Below are positions 43,268 through 52,302 of a stretch of 64,000 nt of DNA, piece after piece. A model generated the notes under the pieces. The model was not told where the DNA came from. It searched no databases and saw only the letters and a program-made list of their open reading frames with translations. The DNA comes from Frankiaceae bacterium (GTDB lineage Bacteria; Actinomycetota; Actinomycetes; Mycobacteriales; SCTD01), in NCBI GenBank assembly GCA_016650445.1, contig JAENVS010000005.1, positions 124,001 through 188,000 of the forward strand, written 5' to 3'. The translations under genes were made by a program, and so were the position numbers. Within the stretch, counting starts at the first letter, position 1, and every line of letters begins with the position of its first letter.

Positions 43268-43990
43268 TCAGCCAACCGTGCCGAAGTAGATGTCGTCGAA
43301 GAACACCTGCCCGATCCACGCGTCATCACTCTGCCCGAACAGCAGCACTGCCCCCGTCGCGCCAGCCGGCGGAACGACGCGCTTGTAGACGAACTTCGTG
43401 AAGTCGGACGAGCCGCCGTCGGTCGTGTTGACCAGCGTCTGCTGCGACACGGCCACTCCGTTCGCACCCACCCACCGCACGATCGCGTCGAGGCCCTTGT
43501 GCGATGTGACGATGGAGGTGCCGCCCCAGAAGCCGAGCTGGTAGCCCTTCCCGGCGGTGACGGCGATCGGGCTCTGCGTCCGCCAGTGCGGAGCCATCGT
43601 CATCGTCGAGGCCGACGCGTCCTTGACGGCGTTCGTCGGGTTGTCGACGCAGCTGCCCGTCTCGCAGAAGTCACGACCGCCGGACAACGTGCCGGAGATA
43701 GCTGCCGCGCGCTTGCCGGTGTGATGGACGTTCGGCGAGTGGTCGAACAACGCGCTGACACCCTCGAAGGTCCACCCCGTCGGCAGCACCGGCTGCGGGA
43801 GTGACCCGGGCGCCGTGGCGGGGGTGCCTTCCAGGGCAGAGGCCTCGAAGGACGGGTTCACGACCAGGTTGGGCCCCAGCTTCGGCGCCTTCGCAGCCCC
43901 TGCCGGCACGGCGAGTGCGGCCAGGGCAACGGTGGCGGCCAGGGTGGCGACGAGCACCAGCCGTCGCGGCGTCGCGTTCAGGATGGACAT
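43268..43990 (-). CDS. Secreted carbohydrate-binding-like protein
   Basis: 240 residues. A signal peptide (about 1-32, VLVATLAATVALAALAVPAGA) is followed by a beta-rich domain starting NLVVNPSFEAS, the usual opening of CBM4/9-type jelly-roll domains, and ending FFDDIYFGTVG, also typical. A Cys pair (DFCETGSCVDN) may form a disulfide. A role in binding extracellular glycan fits the sugar genes around it. No catalytic motif. Confidence 0.7.
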   Translation of the reverse strand: MSILNATPRRLVLVATLAATVALAALAVPAGAAKAPKLGPNLVVNPSFEASALEGTPATAPGSLPQPVLPTGWTFEGVSALFDHSPNVHHTGKRAAAISGTLSGGRDFCETGSCVDNPTNAVKDASASTMTMAPHWRTQSPIAVTAGKGYQLGFWGGTSIVTSHKGLDAIVRWVGANGVAVSQQTLVNTTDGGSSDFTKFVYKRVVPPAGATGAVLLFGQSDDAWIGQVFFDDIYFGTVG

Positions 43991-44045
43991 GCCGGCAGAC
44001 TTCGCCGTCGAGGACCGAACTCCTGCTCAGCGGCCGGTCAGTGCC

Positions 44046-44822
44046 TCAGGTCCCGCCCAGCTGCACGGTGAGGCCGCCGTCCACCATGAGCGTTGCGCCG
44101 GTGATGAACGCCGCCCGCCGGGAGAGCAGAAAGGACACGGCCTCCGCGACCTCGGCGACGGAGGCCGGCCGCCCAAGTGGGTGCATCGCACCCCATGCGG
44201 CGACCGTCTCCTCGGGCGTACCGCCTGGCGAGGCGAAGAGCTCAGCGGCTTTGCGCAGCATCGGCGTGTCGACGGAGCCGGGCGCGATGGCGTTGACGCG
44301 GACCTGCGGCGCGTGGTCGACCGCCATCGCCCGCGTGAGCGCGGTGATTCCGCCCTTGCTCGCGCTGTAGGCGGCGACGCCGCGCTGAGCAGCGAAGGCC
44401 TGCACGGACGCCACGTTGACGACGGCCGCGCCGTCGTTCTTCAGCAGGTGCGGCATCGCGAAGTGGGCCGCGTAGAACATCGAGGACAAGTTGACGTCGA
44501 TGACCTCGCGCCACAGGTCGATGCTCGTGCCCGGCGCGTCGCCGTACCGCTGGATGCCGGCACTGCAGACGAGCAGGTCGAGCCGACCTGCCATGGCAAC
44601 GGCCTCGCCGACCGCCCGTTCGACCGCACCGGGGTCCGAGACGTCAGCCCGGACAGCCAGATGACCGTTACCCGCGGGCAGCGGGCACGGCTCGCGGTCC
44701 ACCGCGACGACCTGAGCGCCTCGTTCCGCGAGGAGGGCGGCGACGCCCGCCCCGATGCCCATCGCGGCCCCGGTGACGAGCGCCACCTTCCCGTCGAACC
44801 GGTCCGTGGCCGACCCCGCCAT
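44046..44822 (-). CDS. SDR-family oxidoreductase
   Basis: 258 residues, classical short-chain dehydrogenase. The cofactor motif is TGAAMGIG, with NAG-equivalent CSAGI, catalytic Ser in VASVQ and YSASK. AVDREP after strand 2 (Asp) suggests NAD. Likely oxidises a sugar or sugar acid. The start is ATG at 44822 with GGGAGG eight bases upstream. Divergent from the sulfatase gene across 80 bases, so co-regulation is likely. Confidence 0.92.
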   Translation of the reverse strand: MAGSATDRFDGKVALVTGAAMGIGAGVAALLAERGAQVVAVDREPCPLPAGNGHLAVRADVSDPGAVERAVGEAVAMAGRLDLLVCSAGIQRYGDAPGTSIDLWREVIDVNLSSMFYAAHFAMPHLLKNDGAAVVNVASVQAFAAQRGVAAYSASKGGITALTRAMAVDHAPQVRVNAIAPGSVDTPMLRKAAELFASPGGTPEETVAAWGAMHPLGRPASVAEVAEAVSFLLSRRAAFITGATLMVDGGLTVQLGGT

Positions 44823-44902
44823 CTGCTGTCCCTCCCGGTCTGTACCTACCTATCATGACAGGATCGGCGGCCACCTGCGCCGCAGGTACGCGAGGGGCAC
44901 AC

Positions 44903-46420
44903 GTGACGAGGAGCCAGCCGAACATCCTGCTGTTGTTCCCGGATCAGTGGCGCGGCCAGGCGCTCGGCTGCGCCGGCGATCCCAATGCGCACACCCCGCA
45001 CCTGGATCGGCTGGCGCGACAGGGAGTGCGTATGACGCGCGGCATCGCGGTCACGCCAGTGTGTACGCCGAGCCGGGCCACTCTCCTGACCGGCCGCTGG
45101 GCGGTGCAGACCCGCTGCTACACGAACGGTCTGTCCTTGCCGGAGCAGATGCCGACGTTCGCGCGGAGCCTGACCGCGGCCGGCTACCGCTGCGGGTGGA
45201 TCGGGAAGTGGCACCTCGATGGCATGCCGTGGGAGAAGTTCACGCCGCCCGGGCCGCGACGCGCCGGCTTCGACGGCTACTGGGCCGCCATGAACTGCCG
45301 GCACAAGTACTTCGAGTCCGCGTGGTTCGAGGACCAGCCGTCTCGTCGGACTGCCAGCGGCTACGAGCCGTTCGTGCAGACCGAGCTCGCGGCTGGCTTC
45401 CTGCGGCGCAAGCACACCGCGCCATGGTGCCTCACCGTCGCCTGGGGGCCGCCGCACGAGCCGTACGAGCAGGTGCCCGAGCCCTACCGCGACGCGGTGG
45501 ACCCGGCCGCCCTACAGCTGCGCCCGAACGTGCGCGACCTGGCAGCGCCGTGGTCAGACCGAGCCGGCACCGCGCCGGACCGCCGAGCCATTGCCGACTA
45601 CTACGCGGCCTGCAGGGCGCTGGACGATGCCGTCGGCGAGCTGCTCGAGGTGCTGCGCGAGACCGGCCAGGAGGAGAACACCGTGGTCGTGTTCAGCTCC
45701 GACCACGGCGATCAGCTCTGGGGACAGGGCCGGCGCGGCAAGCTGACGCCGTACGCCGAATCCATCACGGTGCCGTTGCTGTGGCGCTGGCCTGACGGGC
45801 TCCCGGCAGGTGCCGTGTGTGACGCTCCGACCGCGCTTCCGGATGTCGCCGTGACGATGTTGGCACTGGCCGGCGCGACCCCCCTTCCAGGGGCGACCGG
45901 ACGAGACGTCTCGGGGGCACTGCGTGGTGAGGATCCAGGGCCGGACCAGGCCCTGATCAGCCAGGTGGTCGCCGCTGTGGGACGCGCAGAGGACGGTCGC
46001 AACATCTGGCGGACAACGTCGTCGGAGTGGCGAGGACTGCGCACCAGAACACACACGTACGCACGAACCTTGACCGGTCCGTGGCTGCTGTTCGACGACG
46101 CCACCGATCCGTACCAGCTGACGAACCTGATCGAGACGGGCACGGCCGACGAGGATCTGGTCCACGCACTCGACGAGCTGCTCGCCGCCGAGCTGACCCG
46201 CACCGGAGAGGGCTTTCAGGGGTCGGCCGCGCAACTCGAGGACGACGGACTCGTCGAGCCCTTCCTGGACGAGCTCGCCCAGTGGGGTCTCGCTCGTCAG
46301 CTGCCGAGCTCTGACCAGTCCAGCCCTGGGTCATCGGGGCGGGTCGCGTCGGTGGGGTCCGCCCACCGCGTTGTCGGCACCAGCGGGAACCAGCCCGGCC
46401 TGCCGGGATCCCGGTCGTAG
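44903..46420 (+). CDS. Cys-type sulfatase
   Basis: 505 residues. The N-terminal [12 protein letters not shown] starts the alkaline-phosphatase fold. The formylglycine motif [12 protein letters not shown] (near 54) needs conversion by a maturase not present here. Other active-site segments are IGKWHL and SSDHGDQLW. Without a signal peptide it should act in the cytosol on an imported sulfated sugar. The chosen start is GTG at 44903 with GAGGGG five bases upstream; an ATG 48 bases earlier is possible. The last about 40 residues are Ser/Gly-rich and are antisense to the 3' end of the convergent enolase-superfamily gene, so the native tail may have been extended by stop loss. Confidence 0.88.
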   Translation: MTRSQPNILLLFPDQWRGQALGCAGDPNAHTPHLDRLARQGVRMTRGIAVTPVCTPSRATLLTGRWAVQTRCYTNGLSLPEQMPTFARSLTAAGYRCGWIGKWHLDGMPWEKFTPPGPRRAGFDGYWAAMNCRHKYFESAWFEDQPSRRTASGYEPFVQTELAAGFLRRKHTAPWCLTVAWGPPHEPYEQVPEPYRDAVDPAALQLRPNVRDLAAPWSDRAGTAPDRRAIADYYAACRALDDAVGELLEVLRETGQEENTVVVFSSDHGDQLWGQGRRGKLTPYAESITVPLLWRWPDGLPAGAVCDAPTALPDVAVTMLALAGATPLPGATGRDVSGALRGEDPGPDQALISQVVAAVGRAEDGRNIWRTTSSEWRGLRTRTHTYARTLTGPWLLFDDATDPYQLTNLIETGTADEDLVHALDELLAAELTRTGEGFQGSAAQLEDDGLVEPFLDELAQWGLARQLPSSDQSSPGSSGRVASVGSAHRVVGTSGNQPGLPGSRS

Positions 46421-47607
46421 GGGTAGCCGCCGAGCCGCCGGTAGGCATCGGCGTACTTCGCCAGCCGGTCCGGATCGAGAGTGACGCCCAGCCCGGGCCC
46501 GGTCGGGACCGCGATCGTCCCGTCCACGTACGGCATCAAGCCGCCGTCGATCACGTCGTCGAGCAGGTGGTGGTAGTGCGCGTCGGCGCTGAACGTCAGG
46601 TTGGACAGCACGGCGCCGAGGTGCAGCATCGTCGCCAGCTGGATCCCGAGCTCACCCGAGCTGTGCACCGCGATCGGCAGCTGCAGGGTCTCGCAGACGC
46701 CGGCGGCCTTGACACACGGCCGGATGCCGCCCCAGAAGGTGGTGTCGAGCAGGATCACGTCGACGCACCGGTCGAGCACGTTGGACGCCAGCTGCTCGAA
46801 GTTCACCACCACGGTGTTCGTGGCGAGGAGCAGCCCCGGCCGCCGCACGGCCTTCATCCCTTGCAGGCCCCAGGTCGGATCCTCGAGGTAGTCGTTACGC
46901 AGGCCTTCGATCCGGTCGGCGACCCGCAGGCTCTGCGCGATCGAGAGGGCGGCGTTGGGGTCGTAGCGCAGGCTGTCGTCGGGAAACGCCGCCGCGAGCG
47001 CCTGGTAGCAGTCGATCTCGTACTCCGGGTCGAACACGCCGCCCTTGAGCTTGTGCACGGTGAAGCCGTGCTGCTCCTTCAGCGCGCGCGTGTGATCGAT
47101 GAGCTGCTCGGGCGTCCGCACCTCGAACTCACCGGAGCTCGGGTGGCCGTACCGGAAGAACAGGTAGCTCGCGAAGGGGACGCGGTCGCGCACGCGCCCG
47201 CCGAGCAGGTCGTGCACCGGCACGCCGAGGCGCTGGCCGACGAGGTCCAGGCAGGCGAACTCGAGCGCGGCATGCTGCTGCGCGCGGTTGTTGTAGAGGC
47301 TGGCGGTCGGGTTGCAGATCCGGAAGCGCAACAGCTCCAGGTCGAACGGGCTCATCCCCTTGACCAACGGGAGCAGACCGCGGATGGCATCCTCCGCGCT
47401 CTGCCCGCCGCCGCCCATCTCGCCGAGACCAACCATGCCGTCCCTGGTCTCGACCTCCACGATGGTGCGCACGAACCGCTTCCAGTGGGCGCCGATGGCA
47501 TGCCGCAGCGGGGCCTCGAGCGGGACGCTCACGGTCGTCACGCGGATGTTCTCGATGACGAACCCGTCGTCCCGGGCCCGGCTGCGGGTGGCTGGCGCTG
47601 CAGTCAT
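46297..47607 (-). CDS. Enolase-superfamily sugar-acid dehydratase (glucarate-dehydratase-like)
   Basis: 436 residues. The lid domain is N-terminal, with a TIM barrel from about 150. Catalytic residues are KLK in VHKLKGG, metal ligands in RYDPNAAL and YLEDPTWG, and catalytic His in [13 protein letters not shown]. The length and KxK pattern fit the mandelate-racemase/glucarate-dehydratase group, which removes a proton alpha to a carboxylate and dehydrates acid sugars to 2-keto-3-deoxy acids. The HSSGE motif differs from the HSNNH of true GlucD, so the substrate differs or is unproven. Divergent from the FCD regulator, with the product probably used by the SDR and FAH genes next to it. Confidence 0.87.
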   Translation of the reverse strand: MTAAPATRSRARDDGFVIENIRVTTVSVPLEAPLRHAIGAHWKRFVRTIVEVETRDGMVGLGEMGGGGQSAEDAIRGLLPLVKGMSPFDLELLRFRICNPTASLYNNRAQQHAALEFACLDLVGQRLGVPVHDLLGGRVRDRVPFASYLFFRYGHPSSGEFEVRTPEQLIDHTRALKEQHGFTVHKLKGGVFDPEYEIDCYQALAAAFPDDSLRYDPNAALSIAQSLRVADRIEGLRNDYLEDPTWGLQGMKAVRRPGLLLATNTVVVNFEQLASNVLDRCVDVILLDTTFWGGIRPCVKAAGVCETLQLPIAVHSSGELGIQLATMLHLGAVLSNLTFSADAHYHHLLDDVIDGGLMPYVDGTIAVPTGPGLGVTLDPDRLAKYADAYRRLGGYPYDRDPGRPGWFPLVPTTRWADPTDATRPDDPGLDWSELGS

Positions 47608-47609
47608 TG

Positions 47610-47619
47610 TTGTATACTA
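47610..47619. promoter_or_regulatory. FCD-type operator overlapping a -10 element
   Basis: TTGTATACTA fits the FadR/FCD operator pattern TNGT-N2-ACNA and contains TATACT, a near-consensus -10 for the plus-strand regulator gene. It lies three bases outside the ATG of the divergent dehydratase gene. Binding by the adjacent FCD regulator would silence both directions. Confidence 0.5.
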
Positions 47620-47664
47620 GTGTGCAAGTTCGTCGAGCAGGCCAGGTGTGTGGCGGGGGGCGGC

Positions 47665-48366
47665 GTGGCAGATCCACTCGCCACCCGGGTCTACGCCCAG
47701 CTGGTGTCAGACATCGTCACCCTGCGGTTCTCGCCGGGTCAGGTCCTCTCGGAGAACGAGCTGGCCCAGGAGTACGGCGTGAGCCGGACGCCGGTCCGCG
47801 AAGCCGTGCAACGCCTGCGGCAGGCCGGCCTCGTCGAGGTGCGCCCGCAGTCCGGCACGCTGGTCTCCAAGGTCGACCTGGCTCGCTTCCGTGAGGCGCA
47901 GTTCGTCCGGGAGGCGCTGGAGATCGCGTGCATCGAGCTGGCGATGACGCGACCGACAGCGGTGTCCGCCCGAGACATCGCTGCGATGCGTCGAGAGATC
48001 AGCGCGCAGCGCCAGTGCGTCGCAGACCGGGACGTGGTGGCGTTCGTCCGTCACGACGAGGCCATGCACCGCATCGTGTGCGCGCTGTCCGGCCATGAGC
48101 ACATCTGGGACACCATCTCTCAGTCGAAGGTCCACCTCGACCGCGTCCGGCACATGTCTCTGGTCACGCAGGACGTGATGCGCGACCTGGTGCGCCAGCA
48201 CCGCGCCATCGTCGACGGCATCGCCGGCAGCGACCGGCCCCAGGCCCTCGAGGCCGCGCGCACACATACGCGAGAGACCCTCCGCGTGCTGCCGCAGCTG
48301 CTGGCGGCGCACCCCGGCTACTTCTCCCCCAACACCGCCATCGAGCCCGAGGTAGCGACAGGATGA
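47665..48366 (+). CDS. GntR/FCD-family transcriptional regulator
   Basis: 233 residues. The winged HTH is at about 12-72 (LSENELAQEYGVSRTPVREAV, LVEVRPQSGTLV). The FCD domain covers about 80-220, with metal-type His/Asp in FVRHDEAMHRIVCALSG and QHRAIVDGI. The start is GTG at 47665 preceded by a G-rich site; GTG 47650 is an alternative. The stop overlaps the SDR ATG (ATGA), so regulator, SDR and FAH are one transcript. Likely responds to the acid sugar handled by the divergent dehydratase. Confidence 0.9.
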   Translation: MADPLATRVYAQLVSDIVTLRFSPGQVLSENELAQEYGVSRTPVREAVQRLRQAGLVEVRPQSGTLVSKVDLARFREAQFVREALEIACIELAMTRPTAVSARDIAAMRREISAQRQCVADRDVVAFVRHDEAMHRIVCALSGHEHIWDTISQSKVHLDRVRHMSLVTQDVMRDLVRQHRAIVDGIAGSDRPQALEAARTHTRETLRVLPQLLAAHPGYFSPNTAIEPEVATG

Positions 48367-49106
48367 GCACACAGGTCCCATCGAAAGGACGCGTTGCCGT
48401 CGTCACAGGCGCCGGCTCCGGCATCGGGTTCGAGATCACGCAGCTGCTGCTGGCAGCCGGGACCCGCGTTGCGGCCCTCGACGTCGACCCCAGCGGCGCG
48501 CCCGAGAGTGCGCTCCCGCTCGCCGTGGACGTCAGTGACGCGGCTGCCGTCGCGCAGGCCTTCGACGAGGTGCAGGCCCGGCTCGGCGACGTCGACACGC
48601 TCTTCGCCAACGCAGGCATCGGCTCCACCGCGGATGTGCTGGCGTGCTCCCCGGAGGAGTGGGACCGCGTCTTCGCCGTCAACGTCCGCGGGGTGTTCCT
48701 CTGCGCCAAGGCGGTGCTGCCAGCGATGCTCCGCCGCAGGCGAGGCGTCATCGTCAACACGGCTTCCGTCGCGGGGATGATCGGCCTCCGCGACAGGGCT
48801 GCCTACTGCGCGAGCAAGGGTGCGGTCATCGCCTTCACGAAGCAGGTCGCCGTGCAGTACGCCGGCGACGGCATCCGCTGCAACTGCATCTGCCCCGGCA
48901 CCGTCGACTCGCCCTGGGTCGGCCGGCTGATGGACGAGGCACCGGACCCGGCGAAGCGACGGGAGGAGCTGATAGCCCGCCAACCGCTCGGTCGACTCGG
49001 AACTCCACACGAGGTGGCGCAGGCCGCGATCTACCTGGCCAGCGACGCGGCGGCATTCATCACCGGGTCCGGCCTCGTCATCGACGGCGGGATCACGGCG
49101 GCATGA
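48363..49106 (+). CDS. SDR-family sugar(-acid) dehydrogenase
   Basis: 247 residues. TGAGSGIG cofactor motif, LDVDPS, NAGIGS, NTASV and catalytic YCASKGA. The composition of the substrate loop (CNCICPGTVDSPWVGRLMDEA) is like that of 2-keto-3-deoxy-L-fuconate or related deoxy-acid dehydrogenases. The gene is coupled by ATGA overlaps on both sides to the FCD regulator and the FAH-family gene. This gives a plausible dehydratase, dehydrogenase and FAH-hydrolase route, which is an inference. Confidence 0.9.
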   Translation: MSTQVPSKGRVAVVTGAGSGIGFEITQLLLAAGTRVAALDVDPSGAPESALPLAVDVSDAAAVAQAFDEVQARLGDVDTLFANAGIGSTADVLACSPEEWDRVFAVNVRGVFLCAKAVLPAMLRRRRGVIVNTASVAGMIGLRDRAAYCASKGAVIAFTKQVAVQYAGDGIRCNCICPGTVDSPWVGRLMDEAPDPAKRREELIARQPLGRLGTPHEVAQAAIYLASDAAAFITGSGLVIDGGITAA

Positions 49107-50005
49107 GACTAGCCACTGTCGGTGGTCGGGCCCAGCTCGTTCGGCCTGCCGCCGCCTCGGACGAGTCGATCGGCGGGCGGTTCGACCTCGCGCCGACGGC
49201 GACGACCACGGACATCGCCACGGCGTCGGACCACCGTTTCGGCCCCTCCATGGAGGCATTGCTCGCCGAATGGGACGCCTTCACCTCGTGGGCTGCCGCT
49301 GCCGGTGACATCCCCTCTTCCGGCACCTACAACGCACAGTCTGCCGACCCCGTCGTGCGGCACCCGACCCAGGTCTTCGCCGTCGGCCTGAACTACCGAG
49401 CGCACGCCGCAGAGTCCGGCGCGGCGCTGCCGGAGGTGCCGCTGGTCTTCACGAAGTTCCCGTCCTGCATCGCGCCGCCGTTCGGATCGGTGGGCGTGTT
49501 CACCCCTGCCGTCGACTGGGAGGTCGAGGTGGCTGTTGTCGTCGGCCGCGGCGGGTTCCGCATCCCGCGCGACCAAGCCTGGGACCACCTCGCCGGCGTC
49601 ACGGCTGCCCAGGACTACTCCGCGCGCGACACGCAGTTCGCCAGCAAGAGCAACCCGCAGTTCAACCTCGGCAAGAGCTACCCCGGCTTCCTCCCCCTCG
49701 GTCCGGTGCTCGTCACTCCCGACGAGTTCGACGACCCGAACGCGATCGGCCTGTCCTGCACCGTCAACGGTGTCCTCCGGCAGTCGAGCAGCACGTCGGA
49801 TCTCATCTTCTCGGTACCCGAGTGCGTGGAGTACATCTCCGGCATCTGCGAGCTCCGTCCCGGCGACGTCATCCTCACCGGCACACCTGCCGGCGTCGGC
49901 ATGGGCTTCTCGCCGCCGATCTACCTCTCCCCGGGTGATGAGGTCGTCACCCGGGTCGACCTGGTCGGAGAGATGCGGCAGCGCTGCGTCGAGGCACCGG
50001 CATGA
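49103..50005 (+). CDS. FAH-family hydrolase/dehydratase
   Basis: 300 residues. Metal ligands are in VDWEVEVAVVVGRGG and AAQDYSARDTQ, with the closing motif VILTGTPAGVGMGF. It is more divergent from the region A copy at 11987 than a recent duplicate would be. In deoxy-L-fuconate-type pathways an FAH enzyme cleaves a diketo acid made by the SDR step; the same order of genes is seen here. The start ATG overlaps the SDR stop. Confidence 0.88.
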   Translation: MRLATVGGRAQLVRPAAASDESIGGRFDLAPTATTTDIATASDHRFGPSMEALLAEWDAFTSWAAAAGDIPSSGTYNAQSADPVVRHPTQVFAVGLNYRAHAAESGAALPEVPLVFTKFPSCIAPPFGSVGVFTPAVDWEVEVAVVVGRGGFRIPRDQAWDHLAGVTAAQDYSARDTQFASKSNPQFNLGKSYPGFLPLGPVLVTPDEFDDPNAIGLSCTVNGVLRQSSSTSDLIFSVPECVEYISGICELRPGDVILTGTPAGVGMGFSPPIYLSPGDEVVTRVDLVGEMRQRCVEAPA

Positions 50006-50044
50006 CGCACCGAGCCGGCTCGCCGGCGCAGCGGAGCTGACTCG

Positions 50045-51043
50045 GTGCCGACGACCACCTGCCCGCCTGACCTCGAGGAGTTCGTCCTTCGCCACACTGC
50101 CCTCGAGCAGCCGCTTCGCTGCACGCCGCTGCCCGGGGGGGTGTCGTCCGACATCTACCTCGTCGAGGGCAGCGGCGGCCGCGTCGCGGCGAAACGCGCC
50201 CTGGCCCAGCTCAAGGTCGCCGCGGTGTGGCACGCGCCGCGAGAGCGATCGGCGTCCGAGGCGGGCTGGCTGGAGGTGGTCGGCGGGCTTGCGCCCGGCT
50301 TCTGCCCGCGCCCGTTGGGCTACACGCCGGATCCGGGCTGGCTGCTCATGGAGTACCTCGACCCGGTGACGCACCCGGTCTGGAAGCACCACCTGCTGGC
50401 GGGGCGAGTCGAGCCGGCCGTCGCTCGCGAGCTTGCGCGCCGACTCGGCCGGGTCCACCGCGTGACAGCAGGTCAGCCGCAGCTCGCCCAGCGCTTCGCC
50501 ACGGACGCCCTGTTCGACGCCCTCCGACTCGACCCGTACCTGCGGGCTCTTCTGCCGGAGCACCCGGTCGTCGCCGACCGGATCGAGGCGATCATCGATC
50601 GCACCGCGGGCACCCGCATCGCACTTGTGCACGGGGACGTCTCGCCCAAGAACATCCTCCTCGCTCCTTCGGGACCGGTGCTCCTCGACGCCGAGTGCGC
50701 ATGGTGGGGCGACCCCGCGTTCGACGTCGCGTTCCTGCTGACCCACCTGGTGTCGAAGACCGCGCACCTGCCCGCCCGTCATGTCGAGCTGGCCACAGCC
50801 ATCGAGGGATTCGTGGCGGACTACACCGAGCACGTCGACTGGGAGCCCGTCAAGAAGCTGCTGGGACGGGTGAGCGATCTGCTGCCGGCACTCGTCCTTG
50901 CCCGTATCGACGGCAAGTCGCCGCTGGAGTACCTCGCTCCGTTTGCTCGAGACGCGCTGCGCATGCGCGCGTTGCGGCTGCTCGGTACCGAGGCCTGCGA
51001 CCTGCAGACCAGCATTCGCACGTTGACCGACCCGCTCCGATGA
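50045..51043 (+). CDS. Aminoglycoside-phosphotransferase-fold kinase
   Basis: 332 residues. The nucleotide loop is PGGVSSDIYLVEG, followed by VAAKRAL (catalytic-site Lys). The catalytic loop is LVHGDVSPKNILL and the metal motif LLDAECAWWGDPAFDVA. Members phosphorylate small molecules such as sugars, choline or antibiotics. ATGA overlap with the enolase-like gene implies the two work on the same molecule. The start at 50045 is GTG. Confidence 0.85.
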   Translation: MPTTTCPPDLEEFVLRHTALEQPLRCTPLPGGVSSDIYLVEGSGGRVAAKRALAQLKVAAVWHAPRERSASEAGWLEVVGGLAPGFCPRPLGYTPDPGWLLMEYLDPVTHPVWKHHLLAGRVEPAVARELARRLGRVHRVTAGQPQLAQRFATDALFDALRLDPYLRALLPEHPVVADRIEAIIDRTAGTRIALVHGDVSPKNILLAPSGPVLLDAECAWWGDPAFDVAFLLTHLVSKTAHLPARHVELATAIEGFVADYTEHVDWEPVKKLLGRVSDLLPALVLARIDGKSPLEYLAPFARDALRMRALRLLGTEACDLQTSIRTLTDPLR

Positions 51044-52302
51044 GAATCACGGAGGTCCGGGGACGACGGGTGTGGGACTCCCGCGGGCGACCCACCGTCG
51101 AGGTGGAGCTGACCTGCCAGCAGCACGTCGTGCGGGCGATCGCACCGGCGGGTGCCTCGCGCGGCTCCGCGGAAGCACGCGATCGGCGCGACGGGGGGAG
51201 CCGGCTCGGCGGCTGGGACGTCACGGAGGCCGTCGCCGCGGTCAACACCGAAGTCCGCGACGCCCTGCTCGGCGTGGACCCGACGGACCAGGCCGGGGCG
51301 GACGCGGTCCTCGACCACCTTGACCCGACACCCACCCGGTCCCGGCTCGGCGGCAACGTCACGACCGCGACGTCGCTCGCCGTGCTCCATGCCGGAGCGG
51401 CACTGTCCGGCGTCCCGGTGTGGACCTACCTCGGGCGGCAGCCGTCGGCGCTGCCGCGACCGGAGGTCCAGATCATCGGCGGTGGCGCGCACGCCGCAGG
51501 CACTGTCGACGTACAGGACTTCATGGTCGTGCCGCTGTCGGCGCAGACCATGGAGCAGGCGCTGGTCGACGTCGCCGAGGTCTACCTCGGAGTGGGTACG
51601 GCGCTACGAGCCCGGGGCCGGGTCAACGGAGTCGCGGACGAGGGCGGCCACTGGCCGCATGTCGACAGTCACGAACAGGCGCTCGAGCTGCTCGTCGAGG
51701 GCATCGAACGGGCCGGCCTGGTCCCGGGAGACGACGTCGCCATCTCGCTCGACCTCGCCGCGAGCGAGCTCGCCGAGGGGACCGACTACGTGCTGGCAAG
51801 CGAGAGCCGTCGGCTGAGCCGCGCGGACTGGCTCGACCGGCTCGGGGACTGGTGCAGCGCCTTTCCGATCGTCGCCCTGGAAGACCCGGCCGGGGAGTTC
51901 GACCACGACGGCCTGCGGACCGCGACAGAGCGGCTGGCCACCGGCGTCGATGGCCGTCGACGGCTCATCATCGGTGACGACAGTGTCGTGACCAGTGCGG
52001 CCCGGATCACCGAAGCGGCGGCTGCCCATCGGTGCAACGCCGCACTCATCAAGGTCAACCAGGCCGGCACGGTGACAGCAGCGCAGCAGGCGGTCGATGC
52101 CGCCCGGGCGGCTCACTGGGGCGTAGTCGTGTCGGCCCGATCCGGCGAGACCGAGGACGTCAGCGTCGCGCACCTCGCCGTCGGTTGGTGCGCGGATCTG
52201 GTCAAGGTCGGGTCCATCACGCGCGGGGAGCGCACCGCGAAGTGGAACGAGCTGCTGCGCATCGCGGAGGCGACCGGCCTCGGCCTCACGCCTCCGTTCT
52301 AG
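51040..52302 (+). CDS. Divergent enolase paralogue
   Basis: 420 residues, aligned along its length with enolase. Conserved positions are the DSRGRPTVE opening, His in GGGAHAAG, ADEGG (acid/base Glu), metal ligands in LDLAASEL, ALEDPA and IGDDSVVTS, and catalytic Lys in LIKVNQAGT. Changed positions are the loop GASTGS to GASRGS, catalytic-region QEF to QDF, and SHRSGE to SARSGE (loss of the phosphate-site His). It is therefore unlikely to be the glycolytic enolase and probably dehydrates another phosphorylated acid. The partner kinase is encoded upstream with an ATGA overlap. Enolase-like enzymes of phosphonate pathways are an alternative parallel, but no other C-P genes are in view. Confidence 0.85.
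   Translation: MRITEVRGRRVWDSRGRPTVEVELTCQQHVVRAIAPAGASRGSAEARDRRDGGSRLGGWDVTEAVAAVNTEVRDALLGVDPTDQAGADAVLDHLDPTPTRSRLGGNVTTATSLAVLHAGAALSGVPVWTYLGRQPSALPRPEVQIIGGGAHAAGTVDVQDFMVVPLSAQTMEQALVDVAEVYLGVGTALRARGRVNGVADEGGHWPHVDSHEQALELLVEGIERAGLVPGDDVAISLDLAASELAEGTDYVLASESRRLSRADWLDRLGDWCSAFPIVALEDPAGEFDHDGLRTATERLATGVDGRRRLIIGDDSVVTSAARITEAAAAHRCNAALIKVNQAGTVTAAQQAVDAARAAHWGVVVSARSGETEDVSVAHLAVGWCADLVKVGSITRGERTAKWNELLRIAEATGLGLTPPF

Noticed and set aside
46567-47664. N-terminal extension of the FCD regulator across the antisense strand of the dehydratase
   Set aside because: The added residues are antisense translation of the dehydratase gene; a GTG with a G-rich site at 47665 gives a normal GntR length.
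51040-52302. Annotation as the glycolytic enolase
   Set aside because: Three active-site positions differ from canonical enolase, and the gene sits with a kinase in a sugar island; a true enolase is expected elsewhere in the genome.
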